Of a DNA stretch of 64,000 bases, positions 8,982 through 17,942 are shown piece by piece. The position numbers were made by a program, and so were the translations under genes. The notes under the pieces are model-generated. The model saw only the letters and a program-made list of their open reading frames with translations. It ran no database searches and was not told the DNA's origin. This stretch comes from Herminiimonas arsenitoxidans. GTDB lineage: Bacteria; Pseudomonadota; Gammaproteobacteria; Burkholderiales; Burkholderiaceae_D. The DNA lies in the NCBI RefSeq assembly GCF_900130075.1, contig NZ_LT671418.1, positions 496,001 to 560,000 on the forward strand, in the 5' to 3' direction. Each line of letters opens with the position of its first letter. Positions within the stretch are counted from its first letter, which is position 1.

Positions 8982-11387
8982 TCAATCAATAGGCGTAACA
9001 AACATTGCAGATGACCATACCTTGCTGTCGTCTTGCTGGCGGCCGGTGAAGTAGACCGGGTGATGTCCGAAGGAAGTCTTTTTCAATTCGACTTCCAGTT
9101 CACCTTGTACCGTGACGGGTAGGGCTTGCTCGGTCAAACGTTCCAATGCGAGGAACAGTTCTGTTCCACCCAGCTCTTGCCTGAGAGCACCTTCCTGTAG
9201 TAAGGACGCGCCGCTGATCTCCCATTGGAAGGTCGGTACATGCTTGAATGGATTCGGCTGCAATGGATCACCGACCTTGATGTAGCTGTCTATCGTTCCT
9301 TCTATGCGTATCGTGCAGTTCTGCAGATTGGTGATGTCGATATCTATACTGTCGGCATCGCCATACGTGTCGCTACGGAATACGATGTCAGTCGTGCCTT
9401 CGCGCCAGCAGTTTTCTTCACCATGTTCAAAGCCATGTGACTGGAAGCGATTGATGGTGCCATTCAGTATCGTGATGCGACCACGCCATGAAGCCCAGCG
9501 ATAACGATCAGGTACGCGTGCGCCACCCCAGCGCAAACGTATCAGTCGATCCGAGTAGCCCAGCTCTTCATGCAGATTACGTTTCCAGATCAGCCCCGTG
9601 TGATCATAAGCAGCAATTTCATCCCAGCCTGCGCTACCGAGGAAGTTGTAGTTGAGCTTTAGCGGACCAGAGTGCGTAAACTCATCGCCCTGAATATGTT
9701 GGCCGGCGTTAACTAGCAAAGCAGTATGTTCGCCGGTGGTGGCCCAGGTATGACGTGCGCGCAGTGCGCGTCCTATGCTGCGTCTGTCCAGTGATTCGGC
9801 GATGACGCCTGTCAATCCGCCGTGTACGCCGAATACTTGTGTGCCTGGAGGTCCGCCACCCGGGCGACCGCGATGTTCGTCACCGCTGGCGGCAACGCCG
9901 ATGCGGTAACCGCGTGTGATGACATCTTGATAGAGCCAGCCGAAGTGACCCCAGCTTGATGCGATCTCGACCAGGCGTTCCAGTTCCGGATGATGCCAGT
10001 CAGGAATGTAGCGACGGCCACCGACGTGCGGCATGATCAGATGTTGCTCGGGATCGTCGATGTAGGCCGCCCACAGTTCTTCCACCGGCCAGCGTCCGGT
10101 TTCGACTGCGGAACCCTTCATGTCTTCATTCCACAGGAAGGTGCGATTGTGTTCGCCGCGTGCGTTGTACGGGAAGTCAGGGGCAGCATCGCCGAGGAAG
10201 ACTACATTGTGGTCGCCACCTGCAGTCGAGCTGCCGCACCATTCCTGCACTGGATAGCAAACAAAATGTCCGGGCTTGTTGAATTCTTCTACGGTATCTA
10301 CACCGAGTTGCCAGTTTTCATCAGTAATCTGGAAGTCGTTGGCGGTGTAGCCGAGCACATCGATGCCGCCGATGTCACGCGCATAAGCAGCGTTATAGGC
10401 TGGGCTATTGGTACCAACGGTGTCGCTGGCGTGTACGTGCAGGTCGGCATAGAAGGAACGTGGTGCCGGGAAGCGGTCGTCTATGCTCAAGTGTGCGATT
10501 GCTGGACGCATATACAAGTGTTCAGGTAATTCTGCGACCAGCCGCAGGTCGCCGCGATCACTCGGCAGGTCGTCGATACCTATGCTGGCCCAGCCTGTGT
10601 CTGGTAAAGCGTGTGTTTTTTCATAGACCACTGCATCGCCGGAATAGGCGCGCAGCAAAAGACTACCTGCTTGTGCATGGCAAGCGTTGCCCCAACGATC
10701 TTGCAGTGAAAAGCGGAAAGGTGCAGCCTGTCCGCTGCGTACAAAGCGCGGACCAGCGATCAGCAAGCGTGCCGCTGCACCGGGTGCCATGTCGATCACG
10801 ATGTCACCCGGGACAGCAGCGAAGCGCGAAGTGCCGAGTGGATCGACGTAGCAACGGAAACGGAAACGGTCTTCAGTAAAAGTCTGTACACGCGTGCCCG
10901 GACCGCCACCGCGTCTGTCGCCTATGCGCAGGATGATGTGGTCGCCGGCATTCAGATAGCCATCGACGACGTCGACGATGATGGCTTTCTGAAATGGGCG
11001 CTCATGGCCCTTTTGATCGAAGCGTACCGATAAGGATTGTACGGTCGCCGGACTTTGCCCCGGCACCAGTTTGCCGGACTGATATTCGGCGCTGATGTAA
11101 TTGGCGGCGGTCGGATCGCTGGTCTGGAACAAGGCCCAGTCCGAATAAAACTTGAAGGTAGCCTTGAACCAGCCGCCATCGGCGAGACCTGCTGCACCGA
11201 CTTCATAGTCGATGACGATTTCATTCCAGCTACCGGTTTCCAGTCGATTGACGTTGCAGCTGACACTGCCGACGAAAGGTAGTTTTTTGTTTTGTACATA
11301 CAAGCCTTCAGGCGCAAAGTGCGGTCCCAGCTTGCTACGCAAGGTTTGATATTGCTGCGAGAGATCGAGTGGATTACTTTTGCTCAT
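8982..11387 (-). CDS. PHP-like DUF3604 metallohydrolase
   Basis: This 801-residue cytosolic protein has no signal peptide. Residues 1-300 are beta-rich with an immunoglobulin-like look. A PHP/amidohydrolase-like domain follows, with candidate metal ligands in ADLHVHASD (H317, H319), GGDHN (H393), MPHVGG (H454) and SGDEH (D503, H505). Residues after 600 form a second beta-rich domain. This fits DUF3604 proteins, proposed metal-dependent hydrolases with no firmly assigned substrate. It is the last gene of an operon with a sulfonate/taurine/nitrate-type ABC importer and is divergent from a GntR regulator. The inferred role is intracellular hydrolysis of the imported compound. The reaction itself cannot be read from the sequence. 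Confidence 0.72.
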   Translation of the reverse strand: MSKSNPLDLSQQYQTLRSKLGPHFAPEGLYVQNKKLPFVGSVSCNVNRLETGSWNEIVIDYEVGAAGLADGGWFKATFKFYSDWALFQTSDPTAANYISAEYQSGKLVPGQSPATVQSLSVRFDQKGHERPFQKAIIVDVVDGYLNAGDHIILRIGDRRGGGPGTRVQTFTEDRFRFRCYVDPLGTSRFAAVPGDIVIDMAPGAAARLLIAGPRFVRSGQAAPFRFSLQDRWGNACHAQAGSLLLRAYSGDAVVYEKTHALPDTGWASIGIDDLPSDRGDLRLVAELPEHLYMRPAIAHLSIDDRFPAPRSFYADLHVHASDTVGTNSPAYNAAYARDIGGIDVLGYTANDFQITDENWQLGVDTVEEFNKPGHFVCYPVQEWCGSSTAGGDHNVVFLGDAAPDFPYNARGEHNRTFLWNEDMKGSAVETGRWPVEELWAAYIDDPEQHLIMPHVGGRRYIPDWHHPELERLVEIASSWGHFGWLYQDVITRGYRIGVAASGDEHRGRPGGGPPGTQVFGVHGGLTGVIAESLDRRSIGRALRARHTWATTGEHTALLVNAGQHIQGDEFTHSGPLKLNYNFLGSAGWDEIAAYDHTGLIWKRNLHEELGYSDRLIRLRWGGARVPDRYRWASWRGRITILNGTINRFQSHGFEHGEENCWREGTTDIVFRSDTYGDADSIDIDITNLQNCTIRIEGTIDSYIKVGDPLQPNPFKHVPTFQWEISGASLLQEGALRQELGGTELFLALERLTEQALPVTVQGELEVELKKTSFGHHPVYFTGRQQDDSKVWSSAMFVTPID

Positions 11388-11434
11388 GATATTTCCTGAT
11401 TTCTATTAATTGCTATTCGGAGATCCAGTGCCGC

Positions 11435-12190
11435 TTAGTGACTGCGCCAGCGTTGATAGCGGCGTTCTATGCGTCGGAAGACCAGACTTTCGGCCAGCCA
11501 TGCGATGAGGCCGATCAGTACGATGCCGAGCAATACCTGGCTGGCATTGCCGATCTGTCCGCCGGTGGAAACCATCCAACCTATGCCGTGTGATGCGCCT
11601 ATCATTTCCGCCGCTACCAGTGCGCGCCAGGCCTGACTGAAGCCGACGCGTAGCGCGGTAGTGAAGGCGGGCAGGGTGGCGGGGAAATAGACGTGCACCA
11701 GCAACTGGATACGATTTGCGCCGAGAATGCGTGCGGCGCGTACTTCACCACCGCGTATCGCCTGCACACCATCCTGTATCGCCAGCGTCATCGGGCATAC
11801 GGCGGCGATGAAGATGACGACGATGATGGATAGATAACCGATGCCGAAGATGATCATGGTCAGCGGTGCCCACGCAATCGGCGGGATCGCCATGAACAGG
11901 CCATTCAACGGCGTGATGAAATCGCGCACATTGCGTGAGATGCCGGCCGCAGTACCGACGATGACGGCGACCACGATGGCCGCACCGAAGCCGCCCAGCT
12001 CTTCCAGCAAACTCGCGCCGAGGTGTGCCCACAGCTTGCCGCTTTCCAGCCAGCGCCATCCTTCCTGTGCCACTTCCCATGGTTGCGGCAAGATGTAGGA
12101 CGGGAAGCGGCTGGCTGCTAGACTCCACGCTAGGATGAGTGCAGGTAAGGCAGCCCAGCCCCACGACGGTTTTAAACCCAATATACGCAT
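11435..12190 (-). CDS. ABC transporter permease, SsuC/TauC type
   Basis: The inner membrane permease has 251 residues and about six membrane segments. The EAA-type loop that contacts the ATPase is seen around AARILGANRIQLLVHVYFPATLP. It belongs to the nitrate/sulfonate/taurine family together with the next two genes. It starts 8 bases after the binding protein gene and is translated with it. The N-terminal segment WGWAALPALILAWSLAASRF is hydrophobic. The substrate is not defined by the permease sequence. Confidence 0.88.
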   Translation of the reverse strand: MRILGLKPSWGWAALPALILAWSLAASRFPSYILPQPWEVAQEGWRWLESGKLWAHLGASLLEELGGFGAAIVVAVIVGTAAGISRNVRDFITPLNGLFMAIPPIAWAPLTMIIFGIGYLSIIVVIFIAAVCPMTLAIQDGVQAIRGGEVRAARILGANRIQLLVHVYFPATLPAFTTALRVGFSQAWRALVAAEMIGASHGIGWMVSTGGQIGNASQVLLGIVLIGLIAWLAESLVFRRIERRYQRWRSH

Positions 12191-12198
12191 GCGCGTCC

Positions 12199-13212
12199 TT
12201 AGCGTTTGGCTGGCGCTTTTTCAGCGCGCTGTTGCCATGTGGTGTCGATGATTTCCGTTGCGCGCAAATCCTTGTTCAGGAAGCCGAGCGCACGCGAGTA
12301 GTTCATCAATTGCTGGATGAACTGCACATCGTTTTGCTGGATGCGATCGGACCAGCCTATGCGTTTACGCGCTTCTTTGACGACTTCGATCGGTTTGATT
12401 TCACGACCATCGACAGTTTTGACGGTTGGGATTTCGAAGGCTTCGGCGATGATCTGGTTCGCTTCATCAGGATGCTTGTTCAGGAAGTCGATGGCACGAC
12501 GATGCGCGCGCAGGACTTTGACGATGTCATCAGGACGTTGCGCCAGCGTACGCGGCATTGCCATCACGATGTACCAAGGGTATTGCGGGATAGCCTTGTT
12601 AATGTCGAGAACCAGGCGAGTGTTACCACGCAGCAGTGCAGTGGCGATGAATGGTTCCCACGTGAAGGCGGCATCGACCAGGTTGCGATCAAGTGCCGCA
12701 GGCATATTCCCGGCGGGCATATTAACGATGGTAGTGTCACGGTCAGGTTCGAGGCCTGCCGCTTCCTTCAAAACGTAGCCGCGCAACAAGACATCCATAC
12801 CGCTGCCTTTGGCGACACCGGCTATCTTCTTGCCCTTGAGGTCGGCGACTGTGCGGATAGAACTGTTTGCCTGTGTAATCACTGCAGCCTGGCCGTAATT
12901 GACTTTGGCCAGGATGCGGCTGTTGAGGCCGCGTGCATACCATTGGAATACTGGCGGCGCGCCTATGTATGCCATATCTAGGTCGCCGGCTGACAAAGCT
13001 TGTTGCAGGATGGGGCCGTCGCCGAAGGATTTGATTTCGACATTGACGCCTTCTTCCTTGAAGTAGCCTTTGCGATCTGCAATCACTGCGGGTGCATTGG
13101 CCATCGCGTAGACCCAGCCGATGCGGATAGGTTTTTCCTGCGCTTGCGCGGTAGCGGCGCTGACCGATGCCAGCGCTAGTGAGAGTGTTATCAGCAGCTT
13201 TACAGGTTTCAT
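12199..13212 (-). CDS. ABC transporter substrate-binding protein, SsuA/TauA type
   Basis: The 337-residue periplasmic binding protein has a cleavable signal peptide (MKPVKLLITLSLALASVSAA, cut near AQAQE). The mature start KPIRIGWVYAMANAPAVIADRKGYF is typical of aliphatic sulfonate, taurine and nitrate binding proteins. It continues with the two-lobe pattern GDGPILQQALSAGDLDMAYIGAPP. The start codon overlaps the ATPase stop (ATGA), indicating translational coupling. The ligand is unknown; the gene partner at 8982 suggests a compound that needs hydrolysis after uptake. Confidence 0.88.
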   Translation of the reverse strand: MKPVKLLITLSLALASVSAATAQAQEKPIRIGWVYAMANAPAVIADRKGYFKEEGVNVEIKSFGDGPILQQALSAGDLDMAYIGAPPVFQWYARGLNSRILAKVNYGQAAVITQANSSIRTVADLKGKKIAGVAKGSGMDVLLRGYVLKEAAGLEPDRDTTIVNMPAGNMPAALDRNLVDAAFTWEPFIATALLRGNTRLVLDINKAIPQYPWYIVMAMPRTLAQRPDDIVKVLRAHRRAIDFLNKHPDEANQIIAEAFEIPTVKTVDGREIKPIEVVKEARKRIGWSDRIQQNDVQFIQQLMNYSRALGFLNKDLRATEIIDTTWQQRAEKAPAKR

Positions 13213-14042
13213 AGCGTACTTTCAGAAAGAAGTGGGAAGGAGTGCGCGTCTTCAACTGCAACGGCGTTCGGGAAATCTGCAGTGGAAATGGTGTCCATCA
13301 GGCTGCTGCTGTATTCATGGAATTGCGGCAGGCGTCGCGTCTCGCGATGGATGCGTGGGCGTGGCAAGTCGATAGAGAAGCTGTGCCTCACGCCTTGCGG
13401 TGCCTTGCCAAGCACGACTACGCGATCAGCGAGGAAGACTGCTTCGTCGATGTCATGCGTAATGAAGACCACGGTTTGTTTGAGCGAAGACCAGAGCCGC
13501 AGCAATTCTTCGTTCATGCTTTGGCGCGAGATGGCATCCAAGGCGGCGAAGGGTTCATCCATCAACAGCAATGTCGGTTCCATCGCTAAGGTGCGCGCCA
13601 GCGAGATGCGTTGCTGCATGCCGCCTGACAGCTGATGCGGCAGGCGCTGTGCGGCATCTGCCAGGCCAACCAGTGCCAGCGCTTCACGCGCTTTCTGTTC
13701 ACGTTCGATACGGGTGACGTCGGCTCGCATACGCAAACCAAAAGCTACATTGTCGAGAGCATTCAGCCATGGGAAGAGTTGCGGCGACTGGAATACATAG
13801 CCGAGTTCCTGCATCTCTGGCCGAGCCTTGTGTTCATTGACCTGGATGCTGCCTCTCTGCGGCTGCAGGAAACCCGACAGCAGGTTGAGCAAGGTGCTTT
13901 TACCGCAACCAGACGGGCCGAGCAGGGCGAGGAATTCGCCGGGCTTTGCTTCTATCGAGAAGTCGCGGAATACCGTCTGCCCGTTTTCATAGGCAAAGTT
14001 GATATGGTCGACTCGAAGATGAGCCATCTGTTTCTCGTACAT
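13209..14042 (-). CDS. ABC transporter ATP-binding protein, SsuB/TauB type
   Basis: The 277-residue ATPase energises the importer. It has Walker A GPSGCGKST near residue 43, the Q-loop in YVFQSPQLFPWLNALDNVAFGL, the signature LSGGMQQRISLARTLA, Walker B LLLMDEPFAALD and switch His in VFITHDIDEA. These are the hallmarks of nitrate/sulfonate/taurine ATPases. A start at the sixth codon (MAHLRVDHINF) is also possible. This is the first gene of the operon, facing the GntR gene across a 215-bp region with a 12-bp palindrome. Confidence 0.9.
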   Translation of the reverse strand: MYEKQMAHLRVDHINFAYENGQTVFRDFSIEAKPGEFLALLGPSGCGKSTLLNLLSGFLQPQRGSIQVNEHKARPEMQELGYVFQSPQLFPWLNALDNVAFGLRMRADVTRIEREQKAREALALVGLADAAQRLPHQLSGGMQQRISLARTLAMEPTLLLMDEPFAALDAISRQSMNEELLRLWSSLKQTVVFITHDIDEAVFLADRVVVLGKAPQGVRHSFSIDLPRPRIHRETRRLPQFHEYSSSLMDTISTADFPNAVAVEDAHSFPLLSESTL

Positions 14043-14123
14043 GACTGGTATCCGTTGAACAATGAGGAATAGCCCGGTGTAAAAAATGCATCACAAGCAT
14101 GCTGCTTGTCAGGATTTTTGTCA

Positions 14124-14135
14124 TAATACGTATTA
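14124..14135. promoter_or_regulatory. Candidate GntR/HutC operator
   Basis: The perfect 12-bp palindrome TAATACGTATTA lies between the divergent ABC-transporter operon and the GntR gene. HutC-type regulators bind short palindromes containing GT-TA-AC elements, so this is the natural operator candidate. This is inferred from position and symmetry only. Confidence 0.5.
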
Positions 14136-14257
14136 ATACAAGTTAGGCGAACGAAGACTTTTGCATATCCTTATTCGTTTTCTTTTTTGTCAGGCAGCGA
14201 TCTATCGTGAATAATCGCTATTCCTTTACTACTAACAATGAATATTGAGTCAACCGC

Positions 14258-15004
14258 ATGCATGCCAGTGATACTTTGATCCGTAAGAACGTCACCTCGA
14301 TGTATGAGCAAATCGCTGCGCAATTGCGTGAAGAGGTGCTGGGAGGTGCGTTTGAGCCATCCGGCAAGCTGCCATCGGAAGCAGCGCTGGTAGAACGCTT
14401 CGGCGTCAGCCGCGTCACCGTGCGCTTGGCATTGGGACGACTGGAAGAAGAGAGTGTTGTCGAGCGTAAGCAGGGCAAAGGTACGTATGCGGCTGGCAAG
14501 CAGGTGCGGCATGCACTGGATGCCTTGCGCAGCTTTCATGATTCGCTATTGATGCAAGGCTTGAAGCCAAAGATGAAATTGCTGGCGCTGGACCTGGTGC
14601 CGGTGCCGGAACAATTAACGGAGCGCTTTGGCAAGAAGGTGAAGGAATGTACCTTTCTGCAGCGCCTGCATCTGGTCGACGATGAGCCGATTGCCGTTGG
14701 CGCCAGTTATTTGCCGGCACCAGTTGCTGCGATGGATTGGAATGAGGCAGAGCGTCAGCCTAACTACGCGATCCTCAAGAGTCTCGATGGGCGCGGTGTA
14801 GCGCGCGCAGACGTGTCGATAGGTGCGCAATTGGCGGATCGCGAACTGGGCAAGCTCTTGAAAGTGAAGACCGGCAGCGCCGTGTTGGTGATGACACGGA
14901 CATCCACATCGGTCAGCGGCGCATGCTGTGATTACTCGGTCTTCTATATACGGCCTGAACGTTACGAATTCGTCGCGAGTTGTAGCTTTTCTTCTGCAGT
15001 CTGA
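14258..15004 (+). CDS. GntR family regulator, HutC subfamily (UTRA domain)
   Basis: The 248-residue regulator has an N-terminal winged helix (YEQIAAQLREEVLGGAF, LPSEAALVERFGVSRVTVRLAL) and a UTRA effector domain from about 85 to 240 of the HutC type. Members sense the pathway substrate or an intermediate. It is transcribed away from the ABC importer/DUF3604 operon and is the likely repressor of it. No clear ribosome site precedes the ATG, so the start is somewhat uncertain; M15 is an alternative. Confidence 0.88.
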   Translation: MHASDTLIRKNVTSMYEQIAAQLREEVLGGAFEPSGKLPSEAALVERFGVSRVTVRLALGRLEEESVVERKQGKGTYAAGKQVRHALDALRSFHDSLLMQGLKPKMKLLALDLVPVPEQLTERFGKKVKECTFLQRLHLVDDEPIAVGASYLPAPVAAMDWNEAERQPNYAILKSLDGRGVARADVSIGAQLADRELGKLLKVKTGSAVLVMTRTSTSVSGACCDYSVFYIRPERYEFVASCSFSSAV

Positions 15005-15066
15005 TCGGGCTGTGTTTCTGCGTCAGGGCATCGGTCAAATAGATTTCACGGTGTCTGAACGCTTTT

Positions 15067-15576
15067 TCACAATGTCGGCGGATCCTCTCTCAGGAAGACC
15101 GGAAAATCCATTACCGGAGGGCGGGAACCAACTTGGTACAGGAGATCAGCGACATATCCCCGATGATAGGTTTTGTGGTTAACAACATGAAGCAACATAT
15201 CACCCCGTGTCATGATTCCCGATCCACCATCTACGAAATTGAACGCAACAGCTTCATCATGCATTTGCTCAGAAAGAGTATCTGCATAATTCACGTACCA
15301 CACATCGATTTCGGTTTGAGCACTGCATAATTCCGGGAAGGTAGGTACAAGCTCTGTAATTCGTGATGTGAATCCATGAAGTTTGCTCTCCAAATGCGCC
15401 TTCCAGATGAGATCGACGACATAAGAATGGTTCAAAGTATTGAGTATGCTGCCGAATCCAGTTTTTCGTATGGCATTAACTTCCGCAGCTGGCAGGGTCT
15501 TGAGTAAATCGAATAGGCGCAAATTTGCCCATGCGCTGTAACGTGTGAGTACTCGAATATTTCTAGTAACGGACAT
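15067..15576 (-). CDS. DinB-like four-helix metal-binding protein
   Basis: The 169-residue protein has the DinB/YfiT-like fold pattern. An early motif RYSAWANLRLFDLL is followed by NHSYVVDLIWKAHLE, with one metal His, and HVVNHKTYHRGYVADLL carries the two late metal His residues. The family includes thiol-dependent transferases and damage-inducible proteins of unclear role. The start at 15576 is chosen because AGGTG lies just upstream; two upstream Met codons lack a site. It is convergent with the GntR gene, and AlkB lies beyond it in the opposite direction. Confidence 0.8.
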   Translation of the reverse strand: MSVTRNIRVLTRYSAWANLRLFDLLKTLPAAEVNAIRKTGFGSILNTLNHSYVVDLIWKAHLESKLHGFTSRITELVPTFPELCSAQTEIDVWYVNYADTLSEQMHDEAVAFNFVDGGSGIMTRGDMLLHVVNHKTYHRGYVADLLYQVGSRPPVMDFPVFLREDPPTL

Positions 15577-15759
15577 AAGCACCTGCATTAAAAATTGCGT
15601 ATAAAACAATACCTCATCACTCCTAAAAAGTGCGAGAAGTTACAGTCAGAACCGTGAATATATACCGGTGTCTATGACTGATGGTTGCTTTGCGGTACAT
15701 CGGCAAGAGTTCTTGTGCAGAGTCATAATGTTGTGTGACTTCGCAGGTGTGGCGGATGA

Positions 15760-16425
15760 ATGGATAGGTGTTTGGATTTGGACTTATTTGACGAAATAGA
15801 GCGGGGGCGAACTTGGCGTGAAGAGCTATGTGTCGGCGCGGTGGTGCTGCGCGGCTACGCTTTGTCGGCTGAGAATGAGCTGTTAAAAGCTGTTGAAGAC
15901 GTGATCATGCAAGCGCCGTTACGGCACATGAACACACCCGGCGGTTTTCGCATGTCGGTAGCGATGACGAACTGTGGTCACTATGGTTGGGTCACCGATA
16001 GAAGTGGCTATCGTTACGATGCGCTTGATCCGGAGAGTGGCAAGAAGTGGCCGTCCATTCCGGATGTCTTTCTTGCATTGGCACAAAGTGCTGCGCTGCA
16101 AGCCGGATTTGAGAATTTCGAGCCGGATGCATGTTTGATCAATCGCTATGATCCTGGTGCGCGCATGTCGCTGCATCAGGATAAAGATGAGCGGGATTTC
16201 AGTCAGCCCATTGTTTCTGTTTCACTTGGCATCCCAGCCGTATTTTTGTTTGGCGGGATGAGGCGCGAAGATAAAGCCATGCGGATTCCTTTAACGCATG
16301 GCGACGTGGTGGTGTGGGGAGGAGCAGGCAGACTTCGTTATCACGGCGTTCTGCCATTGAAGATGGCAAGCCATCCCTTGCTTGGTGAACATCGCATCAA
16401 TCTGACCTTGCGCAAAGCACGTTGA
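15760..16425 (+). CDS. alkB: Alpha-ketoglutarate-dependent DNA repair dioxygenase AlkB
   Basis: AlkB removes methyl groups from 1-methyladenine and 3-methylcytosine in DNA and RNA using Fe(II), oxygen and 2-oxoglutarate. The 221-residue protein matches the E. coli length. Iron ligands H139, D141 and H195 are present, and the 2-oxoglutarate-binding pattern RINLTLRKAR (R212, N214, R218) ends the protein. The substrate-lid region NRYDPGARMSLHQDKDE is typical of bacterial AlkB. It stands alone, with a small hairpin after its stop; no ada gene is seen nearby. Confidence 0.95.
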   Translation: MDRCLDLDLFDEIERGRTWREELCVGAVVLRGYALSAENELLKAVEDVIMQAPLRHMNTPGGFRMSVAMTNCGHYGWVTDRSGYRYDALDPESGKKWPSIPDVFLALAQSAALQAGFENFEPDACLINRYDPGARMSLHQDKDERDFSQPIVSVSLGIPAVFLFGGMRREDKAMRIPLTHGDVVVWGGAGRLRYHGVLPLKMASHPLLGEHRINLTLRKAR

Positions 16426-16435
16426 TCAATTTAAA

Positions 16436-16455
16436 CATACGCTAAAAAGCGTATG
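16436..16455 (+). terminator. Hairpin after alkB
   Basis: A perfect 8-bp stem CATACGCT/AGCGTATG with an AAAA loop lies 10 bases after the alkB stop. No T-run follows, so it may stabilise the mRNA end or be a weak terminator. Confidence 0.45.
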
Positions 16456-16612
16456 AAGTTAGTCGTCTGAAATTGTTTTATGAGATGTTTTTTAGAGTAC
16501 AGTCGGTTGCGGTGATTGGTTTTTCTTGTCTACTGCAAGAGCTTCTCTACAGCAATTGTTTGAATTTTTGCTGCACCCTAAAAGTTAAAAAAACAATGAC
16601 AGGAGACGTATC

Positions 16613-17833
16613 ATGAAAAAGTTAATTGGTTTAATCCCGCTACTTGTCGCTTCGACGACCTTCACTCCAAGCAGCTTTGCCAACCCGCCCACCAAGCTTG
16701 ATATTGGTACGGCTCGCGAAATTTACGATGGCTCTCTTTATCCAGACAAAGCTGTTCGAACCTATCAAAACACCAATAAAATTTTCCCGACACGCGTGAT
16801 TAAGGCGGGAGGCAAGCCATCTCCGCTGCCTTTGAGTGACAAGCAATTAACTTCTTTGACTTTCACCTCAGAGGGGAAGAAATATGATTTGCCAGATTAT
16901 GTAGCTTTAAACCGAGTGGTTGGCTTACTCGTGCTGAAGGATGGCAAGATCGCCTATGAACACTACGATTACGGTTTAAAACCAGATACAAGATGGATGT
17001 CCATGTCGGTAGCAAAATCCTTCGTGTCTACGTTGGTTGGTGCTGCAATTAAAGATGGCTATATCAGCAGTGTGGACGATCCGGTAGTGAAGTACTTGCC
17101 GCAACTTGCTGGCAGCGCTTATCAAGATGTGTCCATCAAGGATGTGCTCATGATGGCTTCTGGAGTGAAGTGGAATGAAACCTATACTGACCCAAGCTCG
17201 GACCGCAGGAAATTGCTGGAGCTGCAAATTGCAAGCAATCAGAAGGGCGGTATTTTTGATATTCTGAAAACCTTGCCCAAAGCTTCTGAGCCGGGGAAAA
17301 ACTTTAATTACAGTACTGGTGAAACGGTATTGATTGGTGAAATTGTGCAGGCCGCAACTAAGATGCACCTGGCAGACTATCTTTCTAAGAAGGTGTGGGT
17401 TCCAGTAGGAATGCAGGCGGATGCTTATTGGTGGCTGGACTCTCCAAATGGTCATGAGGTTGGTGGTAGCGGCATTCTCGCTGTGATGCGTGACTTTGCA
17501 CGCTTCGGACAATTCATTCTCAACGGTGCAGAAGTGAATGGTAAAAAAATTGTTCCGGATAATTGGCTAGCCGAAGCAACGACTGCAAAGCCAATTAGCG
17601 GTGTCACCGGCAAGAATGGATATGGCTATCAATGGTGGACGATGAAACCTGACGCCGGGAAGGTGCATGAACAGGCATTCATGGGTAGAGGCATTCATGG
17701 ACAATATCTGTATATCAATCAGGAGGAGAAGGTCGTGGTTGTTGCGTTAAGTGCTCGTTCCAAGCCTACGGGTAGAAATACGATAGAGGATCTTGATTTC
17801 TTGGCCGCGGTAGTTGAAAAGCTGAGAAATTAA
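16613..17833 (+). CDS. Periplasmic serine hydrolase, beta-lactamase/CubicO family
   Basis: The 406-residue exported enzyme begins with a signal peptide (MKKLIGLIPLLVASTTFTPS, cut near SSFA-NPP). The class C beta-lactamase/D-alanyl carboxypeptidase-like domain has the nucleophile motif SVAK at S132-K135 and the second motif YST at Y233. The final HGQYLYI stretch replaces the KTG box. CubicO-type enzymes are mostly esterases, amidases or peptidases; real antibiotic resistance is not implied. The ATG is preceded by AGGAGACG. It is a single gene with its own terminator. Confidence 0.85.
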   Translation: MKKLIGLIPLLVASTTFTPSSFANPPTKLDIGTAREIYDGSLYPDKAVRTYQNTNKIFPTRVIKAGGKPSPLPLSDKQLTSLTFTSEGKKYDLPDYVALNRVVGLLVLKDGKIAYEHYDYGLKPDTRWMSMSVAKSFVSTLVGAAIKDGYISSVDDPVVKYLPQLAGSAYQDVSIKDVLMMASGVKWNETYTDPSSDRRKLLELQIASNQKGGIFDILKTLPKASEPGKNFNYSTGETVLIGEIVQAATKMHLADYLSKKVWVPVGMQADAYWWLDSPNGHEVGGSGILAVMRDFARFGQFILNGAEVNGKKIVPDNWLAEATTAKPISGVTGKNGYGYQWWTMKPDAGKVHEQAFMGRGIHGQYLYINQEEKVVVVALSARSKPTGRNTIEDLDFLAAVVEKLRN

Positions 17834-17858
17834 GATAAAGAATTGATGGCCGATCAGT

Positions 17859-17897
17859 AAAAAAAGCCCTCCATTAGAAATAATGGTGGGCTTTTTT
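17859..17897. terminator. Intrinsic terminator after the serine hydrolase
   Basis: A hairpin of AAAGCCC-T-CCATTA paired with TAATGG-T-GGGCTTT, one T-T mismatch and a GAAA loop, is followed by a T-run. It lies between convergent genes and can serve both. Confidence 0.85.
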
Positions 17898-17942
17898 GCA
17901 GATACTCAGCTCGCTTCATCGATAGGATAAAACGAATAGTTT

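Noticed and set aside
12139..12981. 280-residue plus-strand open frame
   Set aside because: It lies antisense to the clearly recognisable SsuA-like binding protein and has no sensible ribosome site or family features.
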